In this document: piece after piece, positions 1 to 7,941 of the stretch
Layout: every line of letters begins with the position of its first letter
Position numbering within the stretch: position 1 is the first letter of the stretch
DNA from: Streptomyces albireticuli
GTDB taxonomy: Bacteria > Actinomycetota > Actinomycetes > Streptomycetales > Streptomycetaceae
NCBI RefSeq assembly: GCF_002192455.1
Contig: NZ_CP021744.1
Coordinates: 7,836,501-7,900,500 of the forward strand
DNA length: 64,000 nucleotides
Direction: 5' to 3'
Notes under the pieces: generated by a model
Database searches by the model: none
Told to the model about the DNA's origin: nothing
What the model saw: the letters and a program-made list of their open reading frames with translations, nothing else
Translations under genes and position numbers: made by a program

Positions 1-176
1 GATTCCATGACCGCTCGCTATAGAGCACCTGGCTCACGACAACCCCCATATCCATGGCCGGCTCAGCAGAGGCCACCTTCACATACCCCGGTCCCGCCCC
101 GTCACCGGGGTGCCTGACCAGGTCAGGGACCCCCGTGCTGCCCCACCTCTTGACCCTGTGCAGAGGCATCTCTAAT

Positions 177-194
177 TTTAGAGAGCTCTCTAAA
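177..194. promoter_or_regulatory. 18-bp perfect palindrome, probable TetR operator
   Basis: TTTAGAGAGCTCTCTAAA is a perfect inverted repeat ending 21 bases before the chosen ATG of the TetR-family gene. It is AT-rich compared with its surroundings. Position and symmetry fit an autoregulatory operator for the downstream regulator/hydrolase pair. Confidence 0.6.
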
Positions 195-215
195 GTCTGG
201 CTGAGGGGTGTACGC

Positions 216-839
216 ATGCAGACGGTCGAAGGGGGCCTGCGTGAACAGCACAAGGCCCGGCGGCGGACCCGGATCCTCGACGCGACGCGCGAACTCCTGC
301 GGGAGAGCCCGGAATCGGTGATCAGTACCGAGCGGATCGCCGAGCGGGCGCAGGTCGCCCCGGCCACCGTGTACAACCTGATCGGACCGCGCGACAAGAT
401 CTGGGAGGCGCTCGCCGTCGGGTTCATGGACGAACTCGAGCACCGTCTGGCGGCGCTGGAAGCAGGCGACCCGCGGGAGGTCGTCAAGTCGACCGTCCTG
501 CTGTTCGTGGGCGATCCGGTCGTCTCGCGTCGCATGGTGCGTGAGTGGGAGGACAGCGGCCTCGTACTCGTCCGCAGCCCGCTCACCCAGCTCCGCCGGG
601 CGATGGCGGAGGCACGGACGCGGGGTCTCCTGCGTGCGGACATCGACACCGACGCGCTGGCCGCCGGTGTCGCGACAGCGTGCGTGGGCGCGCTGCACCA
701 GTGGGTCGCCGCACTGATCGACGACGACCGGTTCCTCGCGCGTGCGCTGTTCGCGCTGGACGTCGCCCTCGCCGCGGTGGCCGCGGATCCCCACCGTGAC
801 GAGCTGCTGGCACCGCTGCGGACGCGAGGCGCGGGATGA
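216..839 (+). CDS. TetR/AcrR family transcriptional regulator
   Basis: A 207-residue DNA-binding repressor. The N-terminal helix-turn-helix (about residues 15-60) contains the family pattern ISTERIAERAQVAPATVYNL, and the remaining helical domain would bind an unknown ligand. I chose ATG 216 because it begins just before the conserved HTH. The reading frame is open back to 54, but that extension has no family similarity and would run through the palindrome at 177-194. The stop overlaps the start of the next gene (ATGA at 836-839), so regulator and alpha/beta hydrolase are translationally coupled. The regulator probably controls both through the palindrome. The ligand cannot be told from sequence. 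Confidence 0.85.
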   Translation: MQTVEGGLREQHKARRRTRILDATRELLRESPESVISTERIAERAQVAPATVYNLIGPRDKIWEALAVGFMDELEHRLAALEAGDPREVVKSTVLLFVGDPVVSRRMVREWEDSGLVLVRSPLTQLRRAMAEARTRGLLRADIDTDALAAGVATACVGALHQWVAALIDDDRFLARALFALDVALAAVAADPHRDELLAPLRTRGAG

Positions 840-1741
840 CGGCCGACGCGCTGCCACGGCCCCGGCGCTTCGTGGGCCGCGACGGGACCCTGCTCACGGC
901 GGATGTGTGGGGCGAGGCGTCCTCACCCCCTCTCGTCCTGCTGCACGGCGGCGGCCAGACGCGACACGCCTGGGGCCGGACCGGCCCTCGACTGGCCGCG
1001 CTGGGATGGCGGGTCGTCGCCCCGGACCTGCGCGGGCACGGCACCAGCGCATGGTCGGCCGACGGTGACTACGCCCTCGGCCTGTTCGCCGACGACGTCC
1101 GGGCGATCGCCGCCGCACTCGACGACCGGCCGGTGCTCATCGGTGCCTCGCTCGGCGGCCTGAGCGCGCTGCTCGCCGCCGGAGAGGCACCTGAGACGGC
1201 GGTTCGCGCTCTCGTGCTCGTCGACGTCGCCCATCGACCGGATCCCCGCGGGGTCCGCCGCATCGTCGAGTTCATGCGCGGCCGACCGGACGGGTTCGCC
1301 AGTGTGGGGGAGGCGGCCGCGGCGGTGTCCGCCTACCTGCCGCATCGCACACGTCCGGACGACCCCGAGGCGACACGGATGCGGAACAACCTGCGACGCC
1401 GCGGCGATCGCTGGGTCTGGCACTGGGACCCCCGGATACTGGACAGCTTCGAGCACCGCACGGACCCGCCCGGCATGGCGGAGCGCCTCCTCCACGCCGC
1501 ACGCCACGCCGACGCGCCGATCCTGCTCGTCCGCGGTGGGATGAGCGACGTGGTGCGCGAAGACGTCGCCGAGCAGTTCTGCGACAGGGTTCCCCGCGCG
1601 CGGCGGGTCGATGTGGCCGGCGCGGGGCACATGGTGGCCGGGGACCGGAACGAGCACTTCGTCGACGCGATCGTCCCGTTCCTGGAAGAGATCCTCCCGC
1701 CGCGGACGCAGGACGTCACCCGCCCACGTCCGGCGCGGTGA
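836..1741 (+). CDS. alpha/beta hydrolase
   Basis: A 301-residue alpha/beta-hydrolase-fold enzyme, probably cytoplasmic (no signal peptide). Visible features are the oxyanion-hole segment LLHGGGQTRHAWG near residue 35-47, the nucleophile elbow GASLGG near residue 103, a candidate acid in the SDVV segment after the strand ILLVRGG, and the catalytic histidine in GAGHMVAGD near the C-terminus. The triad therefore looks complete. It resembles epoxide-hydrolase or haloperoxidase-like members, but substrate cannot be assigned. It overlaps the TetR gene by four bases and is the likely regulated target. Confidence 0.85.
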   Translation: MTADALPRPRRFVGRDGTLLTADVWGEASSPPLVLLHGGGQTRHAWGRTGPRLAALGWRVVAPDLRGHGTSAWSADGDYALGLFADDVRAIAAALDDRPVLIGASLGGLSALLAAGEAPETAVRALVLVDVAHRPDPRGVRRIVEFMRGRPDGFASVGEAAAAVSAYLPHRTRPDDPEATRMRNNLRRRGDRWVWHWDPRILDSFEHRTDPPGMAERLLHAARHADAPILLVRGGMSDVVREDVAEQFCDRVPRARRVDVAGAGHMVAGDRNEHFVDAIVPFLEEILPPRTQDVTRPRPAR

Positions 1742-1797
1742 GCGGACGGGCGTGAACGACCTGCGGTGAGGGCGGCGGCGTAGGGCCGACCTCCGCC

Positions 1798-2385
1798 TCA
1801 CGGCCGTACGCCCGCCCCGAACCCCGTCCACCGCAGACCGGCCGGGAGGTGCCCCATGTCGTTGTAGAGCAGCACCGCCGGCGCCGGACCGTCGCGGTAC
1901 TCGACGACCGTCAGCGCCGTGTTCCCGCAGTTCAGACCGAGCCGGCGCACGGGAGGCGCGTCGAGGGCGTCCCGGACCAGCCAGGCCACCTGGTAGGCGT
2001 GGGTGACCAGGACCTCGTGCGTCTCGGTGTCGGCGGGCCGCGCGAACCTGGCGGTCAGGGCGGAGGAACGGCGTTCCGCCTCCGCCTTCTCCTCGGCGCC
2101 GTACCCGTCGAAGAACGGCGCCCAGTCCGGCGGCGCCTGTTCCGGTACGTACGGTACGTGGTCGATCAGCTCGGGCGACTCCCGTACGGCGGCCTCCGGC
2201 AGGTGGGCGCCGATGATCCCCGCGGATCGCACCGCCCTGGGCAGGGGCGAGTGCCACACCACGTCGATCGGAAGGCCGGCCAGGCGCTGCCCGATCAGGT
2301 CCGACTGCTGCCGCCCGACGTCGGTCAGTTCGCCGAACGGGTCCGCCGCTCCGTGCCGTACCAGGTACACATGACGGGTCGCCAT
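1798..2385 (-). CDS. histidine phosphatase family protein (phosphoglycerate-mutase-like)
   Basis: A 195-residue protein of the branch-2 histidine phosphatase superfamily. The RHG motif at residues 10-12 (YLVRHGAADPFGE) carries the phosphorylated histidine. The second catalytic histidine lies in LVTHAYQVAWL near residue 140. The substrate is unknown; such short actinobacterial members act on diverse phosphomonoesters and should not be called glycolytic mutases. It is the third gene of a minus-strand run (winged-helix protein, PPDK-like protein, then this one after 60 bases), so it may be co-transcribed with them. It converges on the alpha/beta hydrolase gene. Confidence 0.85.
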   Translation of the reverse strand: MATRHVYLVRHGAADPFGELTDVGRQQSDLIGQRLAGLPIDVVWHSPLPRAVRSAGIIGAHLPEAAVRESPELIDHVPYVPEQAPPDWAPFFDGYGAEEKAEAERRSSALTARFARPADTETHEVLVTHAYQVAWLVRDALDAPPVRRLGLNCGNTALTVVEYRDGPAPAVLLYNDMGHLPAGLRWTGFGAGVRP

Positions 2386-2445
2386 GGCCGATCTCCTCGC
2401 AGGTCGGGCCGGTGATCAGTCGATCTCGGAACGGTCGGGCGCCGG

Positions 2446-4044
2446 TCAGCGCCGGCGCAGCGCTGCATGGGCCGCGTCGAGTCGCCGGGCCTCGTCGCGT
2501 GCGGAGCGGTCGCCCGAGACGTCGTCCGCCCAGGCGAGCAGCCGGTGCAGGTGCTCGTCGGCCGCGTTCGTGACGACGGAGGGGGCGCCGAGGACGACCT
2601 CGCCGCTGGTCCCGTCGATGGTGACGAGGGTGCCGTCGCCGACGGTGCGGCCACCGGCCGTCACGGAGCCGCTGGCCGCGTCGACGACGAGGCCGGCGGC
2701 GCCTACGACCGCGGGCTTGCCCATGGCGCGTGCGACGACCGCGGCGTGGCTGGCCGGCCCGCCCCGCGCGGTGACGATCCCGGTGGCGGCGGCGAGGCCG
2801 TGCATGTCGTTCGGGGAAGTCTCCGGCCGCACAAGGACGACCGGGGCGTCCCGGGCCATGCGCATGGCACCTTCCGGCGTGGTGACCATCCGGCCGACCG
2901 CGACGCCGGGACAGGCACCGATCCCCCGGGCGAGGACGTCGTTCCCCTCGGACGGCGCGATGCGCGGCGTGCGGACGTGCCGGAGGTGCTGCGGCGAGAC
3001 CCTGAGCAGCGCTTCGTGACGTTCGATGACCCGCTCGTCGACGAGTTCGGTGGCCACACGGACGGCGGCACCGCCGACGAACCGGCCCGGCCGGACCTGG
3101 AGGATCCACAGCTCGCCGGCCTCGAACGTGAACTCGACGTAGCAGGCGTCGCGGTAGTACCCCTCGATCCGGCGCGACGCGTCGAGCAGCTCCGCCCACA
3201 CACCCGGCTCCCGCTCGGCGAGCTCGCCCAGCGGCCGGGTCGCCGACCTGCCGGAGACGACGTCCTCTCCCTGATGACCGAACAGGACCTCGCCGTACGG
3301 GGTGTTCGCGCCGGTGTTGGGGTCGCGGCTGAAGGCGACGCCGGTGCCGCTGCGGGCGTCGCGGTTCCCGAACACCATCCGCTGGACGATCACCGCGGTG
3401 CCGAGGTCGTGCGGGATGGCGTTCAGCGTGCGGTACGTCCGCGCGCGGGGCGTGTCCCACGACGAGAACACCGCCTCCACCGCCCACTCCAGCTGACGGG
3501 TCACGTCGTCGGGGACCGGCCGGCCGCAGTGCTCCCGTACGAGGTCCTCGACCGCCTTCGCCGCGGCGGCGGGGTCCCCCGCGTGGGCGGCCGCCGCGCC
3601 GTCCACGTCCGCGTGCGTGACCGCGGAGGCGAAGCTCGACAGGAAGCGGAGCCGCGAGTCCAGGGCGAACGACCGGTCGCCCGTCTCGGCGGCCAGGCCC
3701 TCGGTGGCCTCGGTCGTGAGGCCGAGGCCGAGGACCGTGCTCATCATGCCGGGCATCGGCACACCGGCCCCCGAGCGGACCGACACCGCCAGCGGCCTGC
3801 GCGGACCGCCGAGGACGCGCCCGGTGGAGCGCTCCAGGCCGGCGACGGCCGCCGCGAGTTCGTCGTCGAACCCGTCGGGACGGCGTCCGTCCCGGAGGAA
3901 GGCGCGGCACGCCTCGGTGGTGGCGACGAACCCGGGCGGCACCCGCAGCCCGAGGCGGTGCAGGAGGACGAGGCCGTGCGCCTTGCCGCCCAGCGTCTCC
4001 GCCGTCTCCTCGGCCTGGGCGGAGATCGTACGGATCCATCTCAT
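2446..4044 (-). CDS. ppdK: short pyruvate phosphate dikinase-like protein (ATP-grasp plus swivelling domain only)
   Basis: A 532-residue protein matching the first two thirds of pyruvate phosphate dikinase. Residues about 1-330 form the PEP/pyruvate-binding ATP-grasp region (GGKAHGLVLL, SVRSGAGVPMPGMMSTVL). Residues about 390-500 form the phosphohistidine swivelling domain, with the catalytic histidine in GGPASHAAVVARAMG. The C-terminal PEP/pyruvate TIM-barrel of full-length (about 900-residue) enzymes is absent and no barrel gene follows. Short actinobacterial forms of this kind are known (M. tuberculosis Rv1127c, from memory). The chemistry is therefore probably ATP-dependent phosphotransfer to histidine, with an uncertain final acceptor. 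The ATG overlaps the stop of the upstream gene by four bases. Confidence 0.8.
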   Translation of the reverse strand: MRWIRTISAQAEETAETLGGKAHGLVLLHRLGLRVPPGFVATTEACRAFLRDGRRPDGFDDELAAAVAGLERSTGRVLGGPRRPLAVSVRSGAGVPMPGMMSTVLGLGLTTEATEGLAAETGDRSFALDSRLRFLSSFASAVTHADVDGAAAAHAGDPAAAAKAVEDLVREHCGRPVPDDVTRQLEWAVEAVFSSWDTPRARTYRTLNAIPHDLGTAVIVQRMVFGNRDARSGTGVAFSRDPNTGANTPYGEVLFGHQGEDVVSGRSATRPLGELAEREPGVWAELLDASRRIEGYYRDACYVEFTFEAGELWILQVRPGRFVGGAAVRVATELVDERVIERHEALLRVSPQHLRHVRTPRIAPSEGNDVLARGIGACPGVAVGRMVTTPEGAMRMARDAPVVLVRPETSPNDMHGLAAATGIVTARGGPASHAAVVARAMGKPAVVGAAGLVVDAASGSVTAGGRTVGDGTLVTIDGTSGEVVLGAPSVVTNAADEHLHRLLAWADDVSGDRSARDEARRLDAAHAALRRR

Positions 4045-4667
4045 CGCGGCATCCCGAGCGTGGTGAGGAGGTCTTCGTGCAGCTCCGCCCACACGGTGTG
4101 GTACGACGCGGTGCTGTCGGCCACGTACTCCAGCCGGCCGGAGGCGGCGCGGCCGAGGGCTTCGGCGAGGCGGACGCGGTACCGGCCGAACCGGGGGAGC
4201 GCGGCGGCCAGTTCGGCGCACACGGGGGTGGCGCGGCGGTCGAGATCGGTGAACCGGTCGAGGACCTGGGCGTCGTAGGCGGGGTCGCGGTGGTCGTTGG
4301 CGCCCAGGACGCCGTCGACGGTGCGGAGCTGCCACGCGGTGCAGAGGTCGAGCAGCTCCGGGTTGAGCACGAGGAACCGGCCGTACGCCGCCGCCACGGC
4401 CTTGCGGGCACCGGCGGACGCCAGCTCGCCGGCGATCCGCTCGGCGCCGGCGGCGCGGCCCGCGCCCGTGAGGCTCCAGCCGGGGAAGTCGCCGGACCTC
4501 CGTGTGACGAATCCGGCGGCGCCGAGGTCGATGAGCTCGGACTCGACGTCGGACTCGTCGAGCCCTGTGACCAGGTGGAGGCGGGTGAGGCCGGCGGCGC
4601 CGGCGCAGCGCAGGGCGTGCAGCACCAGCAGGCCGGTGTCCGTGGCAGGGGTTCGGGGCCGGTTCAC
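4041..4667 (-). CDS. winged-helix-like protein coupled to the PPDK-like gene
   Basis: A 208-residue protein of unknown function. The first 70 residues look like a winged helix (LLVLHALRCAGAAGLTRLHL, then a recognition-like stretch ending VTRRSGDFPGWSLTGAGR). The rest is helical and rich in Arg and Leu. It overlaps the PPDK-like gene by four bases, which argues for stoichiometric expression and a shared job, perhaps as a regulatory or accessory subunit. It could be a transcription factor for its own operon. No enzymatic motif is visible. Confidence 0.6.
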   Translation of the reverse strand: MNRPRTPATDTGLLVLHALRCAGAAGLTRLHLVTGLDESDVESELIDLGAAGFVTRRSGDFPGWSLTGAGRAAGAERIAGELASAGARKAVAAAYGRFLVLNPELLDLCTAWQLRTVDGVLGANDHRDPAYDAQVLDRFTDLDRRATPVCAELAAALPRFGRYRVRLAEALGRAASGRLEYVADSTASYHTVWAELHEDLLTTLGMPR

Positions 4668-4870
4668 GTCTTGCCCTTCTGGTGGGAGGAGCGGACGGCA
4701 TCGTCACTCCGGGCGGGGCGGGCCGTAGGCGCGGAGCGCGAGTGGACGGAAGCTCGAACCCTTTGCCCGTACATGTCCATGCCTCCATTCCGATGCCCAC
4801 AGCATTCCGATGACGTCATCATCTGGATGCCGTCTGTACTATGACACGGCGGAAGTGAAAGGGGCCAGGG
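4668..4870. promoter_or_regulatory. divergent promoter region with direct repeats and a palindrome
   Basis: This 203-base gap separates the minus-strand PPDK operon from the plus-strand TetR gene. It holds two direct copies of CATTCCGATG (4786-4795 and 4803-4812) and a 12-base perfect palindrome GATGACGTCATC (4809-4820) overlapping the second copy. These are good candidates for the binding site of the adjacent TetR-type regulator. Confidence 0.45.
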
Positions 4871-5983
4871 ATGGCGAGGTTGACCCGCGCTCAGCAGCAG
4901 GAGCGGACACGCGCGGCCGTGCTGGTCGCGGCCCGGAAGGAGTTCGCCGAGTACGGATACGCCGAGGCCAAGGTCGACCGGATCGCCGAGCGCGCCGAAC
5001 TGACCAGGGGCGCGGTCTACTCCAACTTCACCGGCAAGCGCGCGCTCTACCTCGCGGTGCTGGCCGACGACGCCGAACAGGCCCGGGCCGCCGCCGAACC
5101 GCCGCCGACGTCACCGGGCACCGCCGGACAGGCGCTCGGCGTCTTCGCCCGGCTCTGGCTCGAACGCCTGCCCTTCGCCGCCGACACCCCGGGCAGCGGC
5201 CATCTCCGGCTGCGCTCGCTGACCGGGGTCCTCGACACCGGCCCCGCCCGGACGGCCATGGGCGAACTCCTCCGGTTCGAGGCTCTGCTGCTCGCCCAGG
5301 CACTCGAACCGCACACCGCGCTGCGCACCGGGACGGTACGACGGGCCGAGCTGGCCCTGACCCTGCTCCACGGCGCGGCGAGCCTCGCCGAGCACGCTCC
5401 CGGAGCCGGCGACCCCTTTGATCTGGCCCGCGCCGCCGAGCACCTGGCCGGCGTTCCCGTCGTCGACGACGCGGACCCGCCCCACCTGCCCTTCGTCGGT
5501 CCTGCCCGGCCGACGCGGGACGCGTGGACGGCCCCCGGCGAACTCCACGACGAGATCACCGGCGGTCGGATCGGTCTCGACGACGACGGCGTGGTGGTCG
5601 TACTGGGCGTCGGACGCCTGTCCGCGGCCGAGGAGGCGATGCGCTCGGCGCGGCCGGGCGACAAGCTGACGTTCGTCGTCGTGACCGGCGACCCGGGCGA
5701 GACCGGCCGCCTGGCCAGCCTCCGGGTCACCGACCTCATCGCCTGTCTGCGACGGGTTTTCGTGCACGAGGACCTGCCGCGGTCACGCGTCGTCTTCGAC
5801 GACACCGGTACGGTCTCCGCCGCCATCGGCCGGGACGCGGTCGACGACTCCACCGAGGTCGCGATCCGGACCCTCGGCGGTCTGATCGTGGCCCGCGCGG
5901 AGGGACGTGGCGCGGGCCATGCGGTGGCCGGCCACGCCATCCAGGAGGGCGCGCGGCAGCGGAGCCGCGCGAGCCGGAAGTGA
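4871..5983 (+). CDS. TetR/AcrR family regulator with extra C-terminal domain
   Basis: A 370-residue protein, much longer than the usual 190-220 residues for the family. The N-terminal HTH is clear (EYGYAEAKVDRIAERAELTR followed by GAVYSNFTGKRALYLAVL), and the TetR ligand domain ends near residue 200. The remaining 160 residues form a second domain with alternating strands and helices (LTFVVVTGDPGETGRLASLR, SRVVFDDTGTVSAAIG, VAIRTLGGLIVARAEGR). That order of elements is reminiscent of a thioredoxin/peroxiredoxin-like fold, but the CxxC motif is missing and only one cysteine (LIACLRR) is seen there. It is divergent from the PPDK operon and may repress it. Confidence 0.75.
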   Translation: MARLTRAQQQERTRAAVLVAARKEFAEYGYAEAKVDRIAERAELTRGAVYSNFTGKRALYLAVLADDAEQARAAAEPPPTSPGTAGQALGVFARLWLERLPFAADTPGSGHLRLRSLTGVLDTGPARTAMGELLRFEALLLAQALEPHTALRTGTVRRAELALTLLHGAASLAEHAPGAGDPFDLARAAEHLAGVPVVDDADPPHLPFVGPARPTRDAWTAPGELHDEITGGRIGLDDDGVVVVLGVGRLSAAEEAMRSARPGDKLTFVVVTGDPGETGRLASLRVTDLIACLRRVFVHEDLPRSRVVFDDTGTVSAAIGRDAVDDSTEVAIRTLGGLIVARAEGRGAGHAVAGHAIQEGARQRSRASRK

Positions 5984-6125
5984 CACGGGTCGGGCAGGGC
6001 GGGGTCCGTCACGGGACGATCTCGCGGTGACACCCCGGTACGCGTCGCGCCCGGCGCGCCCGACGAGGAACTTCGGCCAGTGGGGAGGCTGTTGAGGGTG
6101 CCGCGTGCGGTCCGGCGATTTCGTT

Positions 6126-6141
6126 ATCCGCTATAGCGGAT
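6126..6141. promoter_or_regulatory. 16-bp perfect palindrome
   Basis: ATCCGCTATAGCGGAT is a perfect inverted repeat in the gap between the long TetR gene and the MNIO operon. It has the size and AT-centred form of a TetR-type operator, but it lies far (about 475 bases) from the next start codon. Confidence 0.45.
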
Positions 6142-6232
6142 GCCTTGACGGGTTTAGGTCCGCTAGGTAACGTTCCGGATACTCCGGCCATTTGGCCCGC
6201 GCGGGCGGTACCATCCACCGCCCGTCGCGCCG

Positions 6233-6275
6233 CACACTCACGCGGCTGGTACGGGGGTGCAGCCGCGTGAGTGTG
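6233..6275. terminator. 15-bp perfect stem-loop
   Basis: Arms CACACTCACGCGGCT (6233-6247) and AGCCGCGTGAGTGTG (6261-6275) pair perfectly around a 13-base loop. No T-run follows, which is normal for Streptomyces terminators. It probably ends TetR transcription about 250 bases past that gene, or insulates the MNIO operon. Confidence 0.5.
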
Positions 6276-6616
6276 GTGGTATCGGGTACGCACCCGGCCA
6301 TCTCGGGCACCCGGGCCCGCGCGGGGCGACAGGCCGCTCACGGGGGCGCGACCGGCGGCGACTTACAGGCCAAGCTTCAGGGGACGAAGTGTCTTCAAGT
6401 CCTGCGTGTCGCCCGCCGACCGCCCATCGGCGCCGCGCCGAACAGCCGCACTGAACAGGCGGAAGAGGAGCGGCCCTTTCGGAACCGCCGTATCCCGACA
6501 CACAGTTCGCGCCACCGATCCGGGTCCTGTTCCCGGCGTCATGCCCTGAGGGGGGTGTTGAGCGGTCTCGGCGGCGTCCGGGAACCTGAGCCCCTCGTTC
6601 GAAGGAGGGGACCCTC

Positions 6617-7927
6617 ATGACCCTGCCCACCCATCAGGTCCGTACCGCGCAGCACATCGAAGCGCGCTACCAGAACTCGTTCGGCCGCGCCGCCGGCTAC
6701 CTGCCGAAGAACCGCGCGGCACTGGACGCGTGGCTGGAGCAGTTCAGCCGGGACGTCCACGAGAAGCGCTCCCGCGACGCCATCGTCCGGCGCCGGTCCG
6801 TCGACGACCTCCAGCGGCTGATCGAGCGGGACGGCATCATCCGCATGTACGTGAGCCGGATGATCGCCGACGCCCGCGTCGTCAACGCCGACGCCAAGGA
6901 CACGGTGCGGAACATCCCGGATCTGCTCGACCACCTGGACTGTATCGTCACCAGCACCCCCAGGTACTACCCGAAGGGCGACCCCGACCGGAACTTCTTC
7001 CCCCTGTCGTCCCTGTTCTGCTACATGATGATGACGGAGCCCGGCTACGCGGTGTTCCGCGACAAGGAGTTCAACCGGGCGCTGCTGGGCATCCTGCGCG
7101 AGTGGTGCGCGCACCTGGACAGCCCCGACAGCCGGGACGTCCTGAACGAGGAGGAACACGGCTGGCTGTCGCAGGCCGCCAAGGACGAGTTCAAGCTCGA
7201 CCAGTTCCAGATCGACTGGCTCGCCCCCCACGGTGGGTTCGCCTCCTACAACACGTTCTTCCACCGCGGGCTCAGGGAGGGGGAGCGCCCGATCGGCGGC
7301 GAGGGCGACGCCCGCGTCGTCGTCGCGGCCAACGACGGCCGGGTCGTGCGGATCCGCAGGAACATCCAGCGCAGCGACGACTTCTGGGCCAAGGGCCAGA
7401 AATACTCCCTCCACGACATGCTCGACGGCAGCGACCTCACCGACTCGTTCATCGGTGGTGACGTCTTCCAGTCCTTCCTCTCCGGCGCCGACTACCACCG
7501 CTGGCACGCGCCCGTCACCGGCATCGTCCGCAGCGCCCGCGTGGTCGAGGCCCTCATGTTCACCGAGCTGGAGGGCGTGTGGGAGCCCAGCTCCGGGACG
7601 GAGTCCCAGGTCTACGGGGCCTCGGTCAACACCCGGGGGCTGGTGTTCATCGAGAGCCCCGCGCCCATCGGCACGGTGTGCGTCATGCCCCTCGGCATGA
7701 CGGAGATCTCCTCCGTCACGCTGACGGTGCGCCCCGGCGACCACGTCACCAAGGGCGACCAGCTGGGCTACTTCAACTACGGCGGCTCCAGCATGTGTCT
7801 GCTGTTCCAGAAGGGCGCCATCGACGAGTTCACCGTGCCGGACAACACCGGTGACATGGAGAGCGGGCACCCGATCCAGGTCAACGGACAGATCGCCCGA
7901 GCCTTCGCGCCCAAGACCAAGGCATAG
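6617..7927 (+). CDS. PsiD-like / phosphatidylserine decarboxylase family pyruvoyl decarboxylase
   Basis: A 436-residue member of the phosphatidylserine decarboxylase family with the extra N-terminal region (about residues 1-170) typical of the PsiD branch. The catalytic DYHRWHAPVTG segment (D-x-H and a second H) is present near residue 292. The self-cleavage site GGSS near Ser391 (NYGGSSMCLLF) would give a pyruvoyl group. There is no membrane segment. PsiD-type members decarboxylate free amino acids such as tryptophan rather than lipid, so an amino-acid or peptide substrate is likely but unproven. It is the first gene of a tight five-gene operon: the Cys-rich gene begins 14 bases downstream. 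RBS GAAGGAGGGG lies just before the ATG. Confidence 0.8.
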   Translation: MTLPTHQVRTAQHIEARYQNSFGRAAGYLPKNRAALDAWLEQFSRDVHEKRSRDAIVRRRSVDDLQRLIERDGIIRMYVSRMIADARVVNADAKDTVRNIPDLLDHLDCIVTSTPRYYPKGDPDRNFFPLSSLFCYMMMTEPGYAVFRDKEFNRALLGILREWCAHLDSPDSRDVLNEEEHGWLSQAAKDEFKLDQFQIDWLAPHGGFASYNTFFHRGLREGERPIGGEGDARVVVAANDGRVVRIRRNIQRSDDFWAKGQKYSLHDMLDGSDLTDSFIGGDVFQSFLSGADYHRWHAPVTGIVRSARVVEALMFTELEGVWEPSSGTESQVYGASVNTRGLVFIESPAPIGTVCVMPLGMTEISSVTLTVRPGDHVTKGDQLGYFNYGGSSMCLLFQKGAIDEFTVPDNTGDMESGHPIQVNGQIARAFAPKTKA

Positions 7928-7941
7928 GAGGGGAGGACACC

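Larger units (their letters stand above)
5984..6616. other. 633-base intergenic region upstream of the MNIO operon
   Basis: No convincing gene. It holds a 16-base palindrome (6126-6141), a strong hairpin (6233-6275) and then about 340 bases leading to the first gene of the MNIO operon, presumably its promoter. Short open frames here overlap on both strands and match no recognised family. Confidence 0.6.

Noticed and set aside
1742..1797. Terminator between the convergent hydrolase and phosphatase genes
   Set aside because: The GTGAGGGCGG/CCGCCTCAC pairing is interrupted and too weak to call.
923..4411. A 1162-codon open frame on the minus strand across the hydrolase, phosphatase and PPDK genes
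   Set aside because: It has low-complexity Arg/Gly/Pro composition, no family motifs, and overlaps several genes with clear motifs. It is a GC-rich antisense shadow.
6192..6620. A possible small gene before the PSD-like gene
   Set aside because: No ribosome site, spans the 15-bp hairpin, and has no recognisable domain.
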